Source of the DNA: Cacajao melanocephalus
Lineage: Eukaryota; Chordata; Mammalia; Primates; Pitheciidae
DNA length: 64,000 nt
Direction: 5' to 3'
Assembly: GCA_963573385.1 (NCBI GenBank)
Contig: CAUYLG010065820.1
Location: 1 to 64,000, forward strand
Shown: one piece after another, positions 46,916-62,933 of the stretch
Position numbering within the stretch: the first letter of the stretch is position 1
Layout of the letters: every line of letters begins with the position of its first letter
Translations under genes and position numbers: made by a program
Notes under the pieces: generated by a model
The model's database searches: none
What the model was told of the DNA's origin: nothing
Seen by the model: only the letters and a program-made list of their open reading frames with translations

Positions 46916-47590
46916 TCTCTTTTAGAGCATTTGTGCTGCTGTAACAAAGTGTCATAAACTTGGTAGCTTATAAATAATATACATTTATTTCTTATACATC
47001 TGGAGGCTGGAAAGTCCAGGATCAAGGTGCTAGCAGATTGGGTGTCTGGTGAGAATTTGTTTCCTTTGGGACCTTCTAGCTGTGCCCTACTTGATAGAAG
47101 AGGATGAGGCAGCTCCCTGCAGCCTCTTTGTTTGGTTTTTTGTTTTTTGTGTTTTTGTTTGTTTGTTTTACTTTTTTGAGACACGGTCTGGCTCTGTCAT
47201 CCAGGCTAGAATACAATGGCCTGATCTCAGCTCAGGGCAACCTCTGTCTCACAGGCCCAACCCATCCTCTCACCTCAACCTCCTGTGTAGCTGGGACTAC
47301 AAGCCCATGCCACCACGCCCAGCTAATTTCCGCACTTTTTGTAAAGACAGGGTTTTGCCATGTTGTCCTAAATGGTCTGGAACTCCTCAGCTCAAGTGGT
47401 GTGCTCCTAGGCCTCCCAAAGTGCTGAGATTACAAGTGTGAGCCACCACACCTGGCTGGGGCCTGTTTTATAAAAATGAGCATAAACTCACCAGTATTCT
47501 GCCTCTTAATATCCTCCTAATAGCATCACCTTGAGAGTTAGGATTTTAACATATCAATTTGGGGGATGTACAAACATTCAGACCCTAGCA
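46916..47590 (-). mobile_element. MLT1-type MaLR LTR, antisense, split by Alu
   Basis: Left part: tgtgctgctgtaacaaagtg, cttggtagcttataaataat, ctggaggctggaaagtccag, ggatcaaggtgctagcagat. Right part from 47461: ataatcctcc-type 'aatatcctcctaatagcatc', gagagttaggattttaacat, caaacattcagaccctagca. Together these are an antisense MLT1A/B LTR with an Alu at 47131-47460. Confidence 0.88.
47131..47460 (-). mobile_element. Alu (AluJ-like), antisense, inside MLT1
   Basis: T/TG-rich tail at 47131-47175, then the reverse complement of both monomers to ccaccacacctggct. The flanks repeat gcctctttg (47122-47130) and gcctgtttt (47461-47469). Heavy divergence indicates an old copy. The 130- and 107-codon frames over it are translated Alu. 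Confidence 0.93.
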
Positions 47591-48282
47591 CTCTCCCACA
47601 TCTACTTTTACACAAATGTTTTAAAGCATTTAATGAATTATTACTAAGCATGCAGATAGTTCTATACAGGAAAAAGGAAATTCTTCTCATTTCCATTGAT
47701 TCAATTCGTATTTAATTTAATTATACAGTGATTAACACTGAAGCTAGCGTAAAGTTTTGGACCAAAAATACAATGATTACTGAATATATACACTGGAAAG
47801 CAAGGTACTTGAGCACTGAGCCATGAATACCATCTATGAGTATCATTTCTATGCATAAAAGAGTCATTTATCTATTAAGTTAGAGAAGGAGCTTCTATTA
47901 AATACAAGTTTTCTTCCTTTATATACAAAATGTGAAGTTCAGGAAAGGCTTAGGGAATGAGAAGACAGGACAAGACTTGAAGCTCAATATGTAAACATAA
48001 TTCAGGAAAAAGTAAGAAACATATATACATGAGAATTATATTTGTCACTAACTATGTTTTCTCTCTCACATTTGTTATTTGGATAAGCAGTTTTCTCCTA
48101 GATTTATTTCTAATTATCACATAATTGGTGATTCTAATCATTTGTGAATATCTCAGACTTCATCATGATTGGATAATTCCTTGGATACATTTGGGCAAAT
48201 AAGGAACTACATATAACCTCATACTTTGAATTTTACCTCTTCTTAACAAAATATCTGTAAAATAAGGCAACATAGTAAAATT

Positions 48283-48284
<2 letters not shown>
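47591..48284. other. unassigned AT-rich sequence
   Basis: No gene or repeat recognised. Confidence 0.4.

Positions 48285-48326
<42 letters not shown>
48285..48326. repeat. (AC)21 microsatellite
   Basis: Twenty-one uninterrupted AC units, a likely polymorphic locus. Confidence 0.98.
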
Positions 48327-48328
<2 letters not shown>

Positions 48329-49591
48329 TCCATAAGACCTTTCTCTTTAGTCTTTGGGCTCCTGGCAAGAATAACTCTTACAGGAGTAGCAAATTCAACA
48401 AACTACATGAAATGAAGTTAATGCAGTACATAAACCAAGAGCTGTGGTGTTTCACTGATTGAGGTTTACAAAAAGTGTGGAAATGAACAGTATAAATGTT
48501 GTGAGGTTGTGTCTAAATAATTGTTGATTACTCATTTCTCATTTTCTCTCAAATTATAGATGTACACATTTATACAGAAGCAACGCTTTTGTTAGTTTGG
48601 GGTTTTGTTGAAAAAGTCTTTAATAAAAATTTTGCCTCCAAAAGAACCTCTCATTCTTCTGCCTGGCTTTACAAATCTGGGTCTCAGTATTCATTTTGGT
48701 GGAAAGTGGAGAATAAGAATCTAAGGTCCTAATATTTAGTATGTGTTTTTTACAGATATCACCTTATACTGCACAATGTTTGCATTAAAAACAGGTCACC
48801 ACATTTGGGCAAATGTAGCCCTATAAACAAAGGAATGTGTAATCCCCTGACTTCAGTGGTCCCTTTTTTGTTCTGCAGGTGACATTTTTGCAGGGCACAG
48901 ACTGCACACATGTATACTATGTCCAAGCATATTTCTACTTCATGCCTTGTGTGCAGTGTGGTACCCTTTCTCTCCTCTGTCCCTGGCAGCCTTCACTCCA
49001 GAGATTTTCCATTTTTCTCCAGAGGAGAAAAACCAGACCTCAGACAGGGTGAAGAGAAGGGCTTCAGGGTGCAGAATGGGGCAAATGGTCTGAAGCTCTG
49101 GATTCTTCTTTCGTAGATATTCATATTCATCTTATCTTCCTTATTGCTGCTACACTTTTGCCTTTCAGGTAAATCTGAGGCCATTAATTCCTAAGCCTTT
49201 GCAAATTTTGTTGTGCAAATCAAGTAGCACCTTGGCTTTCTCCACTATCAGTTTAAGATTCCATTTTCTTGTGCTTTCTAGATATTGACAAGGTTTTACT
49301 GTTCTCATGCATAGTTTTGCTTTCTTTCTGCAGTTGATCTTAAAGATTCTCACTATTGTCATTCGAGGGAGATTTTCAGAGGCAAGGTAGTTAAATCAGT
49401 GATTCTACGTATCATAGGATTTTAAAAATAAATTTCATTACAATATCTATTTATCATTTGTCTGTATCTTTGTGGTGTAAAAGACTAAAAGAGGAAGATG
49501 TGAAAGAGTAATCATTAATGTGGATAGGAAAGCAGACTATGCCTAGTAAGAATATGGTGACATTATAAACGCAACAAAGACAACACAATAC
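48327..49591. other. unassigned sequence, slightly GC-richer in the middle
   Basis: 48900-49380 is less AT-rich and holds frames of 63-68 codons without recognisable domains. A splice-acceptor-like tttctttctgcag ends at 49333, but no matching donor or conserved frame is visible. Confidence 0.4.
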
Positions 49592-49738
49592 TTTTTTTTT
49601 TTTGAAAGAAAGGAAAAGAGAGGAAAGAAAGTGAGAGTGAAAGAAAGAAAAAAAAGAATGTAAGAGAGAAAGAAAGAGGAAGAGAAAGAGGGAGAGAGAA
49701 CGGGATTCTTTTTCTATTGCCCCGGCTAGAATGCAGTC
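49592..49738 (-). mobile_element. Alu tail fragment with expanded GA tract
   Basis: T run (49592-49603), about 97 bases of almost pure purine (49604-49700), then cgggattctttttctattgc and ccggctagaatgcagt. The last part is the reverse complement of the Alu 3' end (gagacagggtctc...gttgcccaggctggagtgcagt). The purine tract therefore sits between the tail and body of a heavily truncated Alu. Confidence 0.7.
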
Positions 49739-51959
49739 TAAAAATGAGTATTAAAAACCTCTTTTATGCCAATAATTGTGCTTAACAATGGAGACAGATC
49801 ACTCCTCAGCAATTGCATAGCATTTCACAGGTTTAAGTAAAACACTGGTTGGCTGATTGTTATTTTCAACACAACACTTTTTGAAGAGTATTTTCAAAAG
49901 TATTTTCTCTACCAGTCATATTTTATTTGTCATATATATCAAGAAAATAATGTAAATTTTAGCTCAGAACGAAAGGTATCAAAGCAGAACGAAAGGCAGA
50001 ACAAAACAAAACTCAAAATATTTATGCTATAAAAAAATCACCTGGAACTCTCAGTAGTATCAATTTTCTATTCCTTTTATGTGAGCTGTAAAAAGAAGCA
50101 ATGGCATAGGTGCTCTGGATTCATACTAACAAACCAAACTGTAATTGCCTGAAAGTTTTCACGTTAACTTAAATTGACTTGCCTTGTTTTAAGCTTACAC
50201 TAAAATTTGTTTTCTAGATAATCGTTATTTTGGAGGAGGCATAGAAATTAGATCTTTAAGAAACAAAGTATGTTCTTTCAGTAATTAATGTCACCATTTG
50301 AGGGAATGTAAATCAATGTAAATTTTATCATTTGGAAGCATTGCCCTAATGAATAAGATTAAACTTTACTTATAAATAATCAACTCCATGACTAAAAATT
50401 TTAGAAAATTTTACTAATACATGGACATCTTTAGTTTTCCATTTGCTTACTGTGTGGGATGCAATCAAGTAGGTGTATTGAGGAACTAGTATTAATAATT
50501 GCCTAGTCATTTTCTTGCAATTAGCACTAGAATTTTGTTGCTCTGGAGGAGGGAAGCTAATATAGTAGAAAACAGAAGAATGTAAATATTGAACTAAATA
50601 TCAGGGAAATCAGGATTAAAATTCTGAGTAAAAGGAATTAACCAAGCGTACCACAAAGCTCTATTTCACTTTCTTTTCTCATGAGCTAATAAACTGAAAT
50701 ATCTGCTCTATGATCTGCAGAAATTGACCTTCAGTGTGATCCACATATACACAGTTTAATTTATTCTATTTAAAGAAGCAAAAGGAACTGACATATTGAA
50801 CTAAAATACTAAACTATTTCACACAAAAATTATTTTATTAATTTGGAATGGGATTTTAAAAATGTAGTACTTTGCACCATCTCCTGGAAGAAAACTATCA
50901 TGAATTCTAAATTACAGACCAGAACATTGCTTAATGAAGAAATAAATATAACAAAAAATGAGATCATCAAGGAATAGTTTCATGTCTTTCTACACTCAGC
51001 CTCAATTCTGTGCTTTTAAAAATCACAAAGAAACATCTCTTTTATCACTTCTCAATGATTTCTGTACTCTAAAAAGAATCAAACAATTTTAAACTACCAC
51101 TATTTTTAATAGGTTGTATCTGAAGGAAATATTGTGTTAGCTTAAATCCTGAGGTTTATTTGTTATTTTTTCATCCCTAAGCATAAATTTGAATATTTCT
51201 ATCTCTCCAAATGATATCTTCTATAGATGGAAAAATCCCAGTTTTTCACATGATGATTTCTAATTGTAACATTTCAGAGAAATAAAAGAATTCTAACTGA
51301 AAGATGTAGCATGTTGTCACTATTGGTATTCCTCGGTACTGGATAAGAAGATTTTTTATAAAAAGGCTTAAACAATAGGAATGAACCACAGCAAACACAA
51401 AATATGCTCATCTTCTGGGGAAATAAATTATTATTATTTTTTTGCCTTTTTTCACTGAGAGCAAAGAAGTTATAGCATTTGATAAAGAAAGGATAGAAGA
51501 AAGAATGGAAAGAATAAATAAAGGAAATTTCATATATCAACTCAAAAGTATATTCTCTTCTTAGATTATAAAATGAAACAAGATTGAGCTTTTAAAGATT
51601 TAAAAAAATCTGTGAATACCTACAAATTCTTAATTCTTCTGTAGAAAAATGAAACACCTGGAATAATACAGTCAAGCATGAATGTACCATGAAGGCATGG
51701 AATAGTGTTTGAAGAGATGAAAACGTTATCAAAGCCCAGAATTTCAAATTATGCTTTTTAAAATTTTGAAAGTCATATACTTTTAACATGACTAACGTGT
51801 CAGAATTCAAAACTTTTATTAATAAATAATGAAAAGGAAACTTCGTCCCTGAGTGCAAAATTAAATGAATAATGTCATCAAATATATAATATTAATTATT
51901 TCATATTTGACACCTTGATGGTATTGATCTGTAACCCAAGAAATAGGTATGTCTCTTCA
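49739..51959. other. unassigned AT-rich sequence
   Basis: 2.2 kb without a recognised element. The two 88-codon minus frames (51274-51540, 51592-51858) are AT-rich and domain-less. Confidence 0.4.
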
Positions 51960-52300
51960 ATTATTTGCGTTATTTTTATTTTTTTCCTGCACTAGTTGTA
52001 TTTTTCAGTCTATGGCTGTTTCACATCTTTAGTGAGAATTTTCTCTTACCGTTTTATATTTTTGATACTAATGTAAATTTTTTTGTTTTTAATTTCCATA
52101 TGTTCATTACTGTATATAGAATATATTGTTTTGTATATTAAACTCAAATTTTGTAGCTTTACCAAACTTACTTATTGTTTTCCTTTTAAAAATACATTTC
52201 ACAGGATTTACTATATAAACTATTATGTCGTTTGCAAGTAAAGACAGTTATTATGACAGATATTCCATTTTATCTTTAATTTATAATGCTCTTGCAATGA
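51960..52300 (-). mobile_element. old LINE-1 ORF2 fragment, antisense
   Basis: aatttccatatgttcattac, gtatatagaatatattgttt, gtagctttaccaaacttac and atgtcgtttgcaagtaaaga follow antisense L1 ORF2 order (atcatgtcatctgcaaataga region). Diverged. Confidence 0.65.
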
Positions 52301-53385
52301 AGAAACTTTGAAGATTTTCAGAGGACAAGTAGTCTAGAGTAACTGAAATATATATTGAGCAAATCGTATCAAATAAGATGTATGTTAAAACAAATTAACC
52401 AAATTAATATGAATGGATAACTTCCTCTAATCATGGCTCTAAAATGAATTGAAGCATGTGCCTTAGGCCAATAACAATGCATAATGCTTTCACTGGCTGT
52501 AATGCTCAAGGGAAGTGACAATAAGATCTTACTCTAAAAAAAATGCCTAAAACAATTTTTGTCTTCCTTTTTCAATTGGAATAAGGCTATTAGCATTTTT
52601 TGCCTTACACATGTGGAATTATACCTGTATTACATGTTCAATTTTTTGCAGCACATTCTGGAAAGATGTAACTGCAGTTCTATCATAGAGAGCCAGAGTG
52701 GGGATCTAACATAGGTGTCTGAGGAATTATTGGAAAAAGAGTGCTGCTTAATTTGCAAAAGTGAAAATTAGCCATAGATGGGAGAGGAATGTGGAAATAT
52801 GATAGACAACAAGGGCTTGTAAATGTGCAAGAAGCCTTCACATGCAAAATAATGTACCCCCATCCCACATGGTTTAATGTGTCCTTTAGAAAATTATGTG
52901 AGTATTTTAATTTTTATTCCCTCACTTTCAAAGTTTTAAAGTGATGGCATTCTGACAATTACTACTCTGCTACTGAAAATTCGTAAATCCGAACTTCACG
53001 TTGGTCCTTGCGGCAAGTATTTGGCTCTATTCTTCACCATTAAAAAAGAGAGAATCATTAATAGTGTCGTCTTTTGCATTTATAAGTATTTGGCACAGTT
53101 AAAACTTTTCAAGCCTTTCAGCATCTTGGCAAATAAATCTGAGACAAAGAACAATAATTACAAGTTGGCAGTGTTTACACCTTGAATCATTTACTATTTT
53201 TTATTAGAAATACTTGAATAACATTGCCAAAACTTATCACATTCAGTAGAAGGGGATTCGTGCTTGCTTAGACAATATTTTCAAAGCAAAACTTAGTTTT
53301 ATGTAAAATAGATAGTAAACATCTTTCTCTAAAAAGTTATTCTTTATTTAGTTGTTTTATTAAAAACAAGGTTTTTAAAAAACCT
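52301..53385. other. unassigned sequence
   Basis: No gene or repeat recognised. 52960-53060 contains a few CpGs in otherwise AT-rich DNA. Confidence 0.4.
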
Positions 53386-53858
53386 TTTATTTTAAGTTCA
53401 GGAATACATGTGCAGGTTTGTTACATAGGTTAACTTGTGTCATGGGGTTTTGTTTTAAAGATTATTTCAGCACTCAGGTATTAAGCCTAAGCCATCCTGC
53501 CACTCTCCACTCTTGAATAGGCCCCAGTATGTGCTGTTTCCCTTTATGTACCTATGTGTTCTCATCATGTAGCTCCCACTTATAAATGAGAACATGTGAT
53601 ATCTGGTTTTCTGTTCACGTTAAAAATTGCCAAAATGCCCAAAGCAATTTATAAATCCAATAGCATTTTTATTAAACTACCATTGACATTCTGCACAGAA
53701 CTAGAAAAAAATCTATTTTAAAAATCATGTGGAATGAAAAAGGAGTCAGAATAGCCAAGGCAATTCTAAGCAAAAAGAAAAGAGCTGGGGGAATCACGCT
53801 ACTTGACTTTAAACTATACTGCAAGTCTACAGTAAACAAAACAGCAGTACTGGGACAA
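53386..53858 (-). mobile_element. twin-primed LINE-1 (L1PA/L1PB), minus strand, with internal loss
   Basis: 53386-53625 is the L1 3' end on the minus strand (ttttattttaagttcaggaa, tgtgcaggtttgttacatag, atgagaacatgtgatatctg). 53626-53858 is L1 ORF2 on the plus strand (caaagcaatttataaatcca, aatcacgctacttgacttta). The two parts come from L1 positions well separated, so this is a 5' inversion plus deletion at the junction. A clear target duplication was not resolved. Confidence 0.88.
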
Positions 53859-54314
53859 ACAAGTTCTTAAGAAACTTTTATATTAAATAACTTTGTAGCT
53901 AAAAGAAATACTTTTGGGATATGAAAATAAAATAGCATATATGTTCCTCATGTGTTTCTAATTTCTCCTTCCACTATTTATTTGCATGTCTCTCATTCTT
54001 AATATTATTTTCACTAGAAAAGTAATGATTGTTGGTTTAATGTGGGCTTACTTACTTTGGTAAGTGTTATAAGTGGTTAAAAATGAATGCATCCCTTCAA
54101 GCTCTCGGTCCCTATTAATATTTAGTTTAAAATAACTGAATCTAATCATGTTTATGTAACAAAATTGCCTCTTAAATAAATTTGAAATTTATAGTCTCTT
54201 ATATACAACAATCATATGATGGACACAAATACAGTAATGGTATAGGTGAATTTAAACATAATTTATTTTCCAAACTACATGAAACAACTAATACCCAGAA
54301 AAACACTACTATGT
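53859..54314. other. unassigned AT-rich sequence
   Basis: No element recognised. Confidence 0.4.
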
Positions 54315-54485
54315 TCCAGGATCTATCTGAATTGCCTTATAAACATTAAGTCACTGAAAGATAGTAAGTTTTATTATTAGCATCATTCCGCCTCTGAGAA
54401 AACAGAAGCACAGAGAAGCTCAGAGTTACTCAAAATCACACAGATGGAAATCATTTAGCTGTTTTCACACTCAGATTCCACCATG
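54315..54485 (-). mobile_element. MIR, antisense
   Basis: ttattattagcatcattc, cctctgagaaaacagaagca, cagagaagctcagagttact, caaaatcacacagatggaaa and cactcagattcca follow the antisense MIR core (gatgaggaaactgaggca...aggtcacacagctag). Confidence 0.8.
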
Positions 54486-56146
<1,661 letters not shown>

Positions 56147-56187
56147 CGTATTAGTCGGGATTCTCTCCCCACAAAAATAAAACCAGT

Positions 56188-56231
<44 letters not shown>

Positions 56232-56626
56232 CACGCACGCATGTTTTTCTTTATGTGAAGAGAAGAAGAGAGAAAAAGGGAGTGTTTTTTATTATTATTT
56301 TAGGAACTGGCTCACAAGATTGGGCATTAGCAAGTTCAAAATTTGTAGTACAAGCCAGCCAGCTGGAAATTCAGGTACGATTTCATGTAGTCTTAAGGCC
56401 AAATTCCTACTTCTTTCGGGAAACTTCAATCTTTGCTCTTAAGGACTTCAATAGATGAAATGAGTCTCACTCATATTATGATGGGTAGTCTGTTTTATTA
56501 AAAGTCTACTGATTTAAACATTAATTACATGTAAAAAATACTTTAAGAAAAACATCATCTAAACAAGTGTTTGAATAAATAACCAGATGCCATAGCCTAG
56601 CCAAATTGCTGCATACTATTAACAAG
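56147..56626 (-). mobile_element. ERVL-type solo LTR (MLT2B-like), antisense
   Basis: Starts gtattagtcgggattctctc, then a (TG)n run, aggaactggctcacaagatt, agccagctggaaattcagg, gggaaacttcaatctttgct, aaagtctactgatttaaaca and gccatagcctagccaaattg, ending attaacaag. This is the antisense order of an MLT2-type ERVL LTR related to, but distinct from, the one at 19580. Confidence 0.82.
56190..56242. repeat. (TG)n(CG)n microsatellite inside the LTR
   Basis: About 17 TG units followed by gcgcgcgcacgcacgc. The run lies where MLT2-type LTRs have an intrinsic TG-rich patch. TG followed by alternating CG is a strong Z-DNA former. Confidence 0.95.
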
Positions 56627-57884
<1,258 letters not shown>

Positions 57885-57895
57885 CTATATTCTTT

Positions 57896-58655
<760 letters not shown>

Positions 58656-59309
58656 TTCATTTCTTGAGTAGAGCAGTTGTTGGAGAAATTGGGGCATCCA
58701 ACGGAGAACATTAGTTTAATGCTAAGAATAACTTGATGGTTGCTTTTGTAAATTGTGCATAATTTTCAAACTTAGGCAGCCGAGCTACCATTGTTCATTC
58801 ACATTTACTGAGTGGCCACATTGAACACAACATTGGTCAAAGTACAAAATTGCTAGTGTTATAGAAACAGACTCCACAACTTAGAGTGCATCCAAAGAAA
58901 GAGAAAATAAGTTAATGATAGAATATATAATTAAAATTTTGACATGTATGGAAATGTTGTTTAAAAATATACAGAATACAATGGTAAAAAATTATGTTAT
59001 GAATACAATAGTCTTAAAAGTCTTCTCTTTTGAGATATTTAAATCAAGACTTGAAGAATATGTTCTACAAATAATAACAGGAAACTATTTAACAATTAGA
59101 AATAATACCTGCAATGCAATATATCAAGATAGATGTCAGTATGTGCAAAGAAATAAAAGTAATGATTGGGTCTGGAATATTGTGAGTGAGAGAAAAGAGA
59201 ATAAATAAATTTGGAAACATGACGAGTAGCTAGCTCTGGAATGCGGTACAGATCATCACAAGTTTTCATATTAACTTGTTCAGTGGCCATACGTTGTATA
59301 TCACTTTTT
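58656..59309. other. unassigned AT-rich sequence
   Basis: No element recognised. The 97-codon plus frame at 58915-59208 has no domain and lies in AT-rich DNA. Confidence 0.4.
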
Positions 59310-59445
59310 GCTTCAATTTATTATTAATAAAATAGACATAATAAAGATACCTACCTTACATAGTATTTGTAATGCTTCAGTGAAAGACCAAATAAACAGT
59401 GCTTGATATATTTCTTGTACATAGTAACTACTTAATGAATGTTAA
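59310..59445 (+). mobile_element. MIR 3' half, sense
   Basis: aatagacataataaagatac, ctaccttacatagtatttgt, aatgcttcagtgaaagacca, gtacatagtaactacttaat and gaatgttaat match the MIR 3' order (ataatagtacctacctcat...cacatagtaagcgctcaataaatgtt). Confidence 0.78.
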
Positions 59446-59459
59446 TTTTTTTTTACTGC

Positions 59460-59790
59460 AGGCACTATTCTCAGGAGTTTGATTTTATTTGAATGCAGAG
59501 TAAGACATAAAGTAATTTAAGTAGTGGCATGACATATTGCAATGAGCACTTTAGAACAATGACTCTGGCAGCTGAAAAAATGTGAGGGAGACAAATCTAG
59601 TATTAGAAGTATTTAGAGACCAGTTAAGAGTCATTCCAATAGTCATGTAAGAAAGAATGTTGGCTTGTAATTGGATAATAATGGTAGACATGGAGACAAC
59701 TGAATAAATTTGAGATCTGTTTAAGAAGTAGACTCAACAGAACTTGGTAATGGATTGAATGTGGGTGACAACAAACAGAGGAAATGATAT
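59460..59790. mobile_element. old interspersed repeat, family not named
   Basis: gcactttagaacaatgactc, tggcagctgaaa, gagaccagttaagagtca, atggtagacatggagacaac and tggtaatggattgaatgtgg match in order a common mammalian repeat that I recognise by pattern (atcactctggctgctg...agaccagttaggag...tggtgatggattggatgtgg) but cannot name with certainty. Confidence 0.5.
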
Positions 59791-62339
59791 ATTTCAACCA
59801 ACAATCTTGCCCATCATCTCTTAGCACTTTCTGATATCTTGGGGAAGCATTGCCAACAAGTTTCTGGTTAAGTTTTGCCAGTGAAAAGTTTGAAAGACAG
59901 AGAAATAAAGCCAATTTGGAAGGCAGGAGAGAAGAAAAACACGTTAATTTTCCTCAATAACCTCAGGCATGAGTGTGGTTTTGGCAGATTTGTGCAGCTC
60001 TTTGGTATTTCCCTGAAAATTTTCCTGTTTGGTGACATGGGCAATTGAGATTAGTGTCAGAAGTTTTCTTGTATTTTTGCAAGTTAATAATTTTTTAAAA
60101 AACAATGAATTTGAGAGTTAGCAATATATATTTTTTGACCATGACATCTCCAGCATTCTAAAGAATTTTTTTGGTGTATTATTTCCTATATTAAATACTT
60201 ATCTTCAGGAAAGAGTGGTTTCTATTTTTCTTGCTGACTGCTTGATGTCAGAAATGGGCTGAACTTCCCCACCATTCTTATTGTTTTAATTTTAACTCTA
60301 CCAAAAGAAGAAGTTCTGTGAGTTCTGGAAGGTGAAAGACTGAAAACAAAGCTGATTATTCTAGTAATGGTAAGCCGACCATGGGCATCGAAGGAAGCAA
60401 TGTTCTGCACCTTTGAGGCCTTATTATTTTTTTCTGCAGATTTCCTGTCAAGTGCTGTAGACAGCTATGATCATAGACATTTTCCTGCAAATCTGATAAA
60501 TTTCTGATCCCTGATAACCAAATGGAAACTACGTAGTAAACTCTCTTCTAGAATTTAAAAAGTTGAATCTTCTAATAATTTTTATTCTCTTAATTTCCTA
60601 AATTAAATTTCATCTCATTTGACTTACCAAGAGTAATAAAAATCAAACTTCAATGTATACATCACTGTACCCAGTCATTTATGTTTAGCAAATATTAGAT
60701 TAGAAAATAGAGTAAGGAAATAATGCACCTGGATTTTAAGAACAATAAAAACCTTTATGGTGTTTCTTATAATATTTTTGTAGATACAGCTAAGAAATAT
60801 GAGTTCTATGATAGTGTTCTTAGAAAGTGTATTACATGTTAATGGAAGTACCTAAATGGAATTTGCCAGTTGATAAGGTGTGATACTAATGATCTTTGAT
60901 ATAAGACTAATGTAAAATTTTATGTTTTCAAATTGTTCATGATTTCAATTAAACTGTAGAAATTATGTCATCATATTATCAAATGTAATAAATCTGAGAA
61001 ATCAAAAGAACACATTGTATACAGTGAAAAATTCTCTTCATCTTGTGATTTTTCGGACAAGTTTATTAGTTAATATTTTTTGACACTTGTAAAATCAAAA
61101 TCTTTAGTTAGTTTATAAGAAGTTATAGAGAAACTTTCACCTGCTTGCCACATTTTCCTAAGTTTGACATAGGCTCTATAAAAATAATGTTGGTGTAAAT
61201 TCATGCACCATGAATGCATGATAACATTCAGGCTGCTGCAGTTCATTTAATTCTTATTATCTTGAAATAGAAGGCGTCTATGACCCAAAAAGAGCAATGG
61301 TCTCTCTTAGCACTGTTTTAACCATTCCTCTTTTTGGATAAGTGAATTTAGTAAGGATAATTTATATCTATCTTAAGAGCCTAATTTATGATTTCATTGA
61401 TCACTTATTAAGCACACCACTCTGCATTATGCTCTGTGATTATTAAAGAGATAACTATTTGGCGTGATCAATTAGGATCAACTCAGAAAGAAGTAACAGA
61501 TATGAATAAAATATCTAAACCAACTAATGATAAAAAAGATAAATAACCACTGTATCTTCATATGTACTGCAAACTGTCACTGTGGGACTCTGCAAATGAA
61601 GTAACTTGCATTTAATCCCCTTTCTAAATGTAACTCTTGATGCATTTACTAGTTTCAGAAAAAGTGCATGTGGATAAAGACAGTGCTTTAAAATTATTTC
61701 AGAGTATTATTTCTTAGTATAATTTTAAAGTCAAGTAGACTGATTCACACTGGACTATGTTTCAAAATAAAATTGCCTATAAAGACACTATAGTTATATC
61801 CTGACAAATTCATGTTTTAGAAAATTTTCCATAATTCTTTAGTAAAGCATTAAACCCACTACACTATTAAATTATATAAGAAAAATGATCTAGAGGCTTT
61901 TGCTTTAAAGAAATGACAGGGATGGCCACTACTTAAAGAGGATCTGTGTCTTATGAGTAGTACTGTGTATGATAATCACTCTACTGAAAGTGTCCATTCA
62001 TAGAAATGGCTGCACTGGGAGAAATTACGGATGAAATGTGGAGTTATGTGCTAAAAATCTAGGTTATTTCAAAGTCATGTAGTGTTCTTTTAACCAAGCC
62101 AACTTAAAGCAGAGCAGACTGAAAAACCAGTAGTAAGGAAGCATCTTCTTTAAGAAGTGAAAATACCAGAGAACCAAGGATAAAAATGTCATCGTTGATC
62201 AATTGATCAGTTTATTGATTGTTCATTGAGCTATGAGAATGTACCTAATCAGAGGGTCAAATAGCACTTAGGTAGATAAGAGGAATATAATATACTTACT
62301 AGTTATAATAAAATTTTACATATTAAGTATCTTATCATT
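59791..62339. other. unassigned AT-rich sequence
   Basis: 2.5 kb without a gene. 61395-61450 (cacttattaagcacaccact, tgcattatgctctgtgatta) weakly resembles an MIR/L2-type phrase. Nothing else recognised. Confidence 0.4.
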
Positions 62340-62610
62340 TGTAATATACTTTCAGGAACATTTTCTAATTTGATCTTCAAAAACATCCCCGGTATATTAA
62401 GCAGATGTTTTTAATGAATTCCTAGAAAGATATTAAAATATGAATAAGCAGATTATGAAAACCTAATTGGTTTTTCTCCATTCTAACCTCCTCTTTCAGA
62501 TAGATCTTCCTGTAATTGATTTTGCACATGAAAAATCTGAAGTAGGGGATTTAAATTACCTGCCTGTAACTGATAGAGTCAGCACCAGAACCCATCCTCC
62601 AGAGCATAAT
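62340..62610 (-). mobile_element. possible MIR, antisense, interrupted
   Basis: tttctaatttgatcttcaaa near 62363, and aaaaatctgaagtaggggat, taaattacctgcctgtaact, agagtcagcaccagaaccca near 62530-62600, fit diverged antisense MIR halves with unmatched sequence between. Confidence 0.45.
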
Positions 62611-62771
62611 CAAGGCAAATTCTGTATCATATTAACTCTAAGGACATTTAAAATAAATCATTATTTAAAGGACTAGAACACCAAACTACATGTGTAGGTA
62701 TATTGTATTTCCAAACAATATCACAGGGGTTAGAGCACTATGGTTATTAGCTAGCTGTCTGATTTTATGAA

Positions 62772-62933
62772 TAAGGATTTATTGGACTATAGCCATGCCT
62801 ATTAATTTACATATCACCTATGGTTCTGTTATACTATAAAACTGTTTTATAGTTTCCATAGAGATTGCATACACAGCAAGCCTTAAATATGCACCACCTG
62901 ACTCTTAAAAAGAAGCTTGCTGACCACTGCCCT
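62772..62933 (+). mobile_element. hAT-type DNA transposon relic
   Basis: tttattggactatagccatg, cctattaatttacatatcac, ctatggttct, ccatagagattgcatacaca, gcaagccttaaatatgcacc and agaagcttgctgaccactgc follow the order of a common hAT MITE (ggaacacagccatgcccatt...gtttgctgaccactg). The exact family was not resolved. It contains a 9-bp hairpin actataaaa/ttttatagt at about 62832-62852. Confidence 0.62.

Noticed and set aside
49300..49400. Splice-acceptor-like tttctttctgcag as the start of an exon
   Set aside because: Pyrimidine tracts followed by cag are frequent by chance; no conserved frame and no paired donor could be identified.
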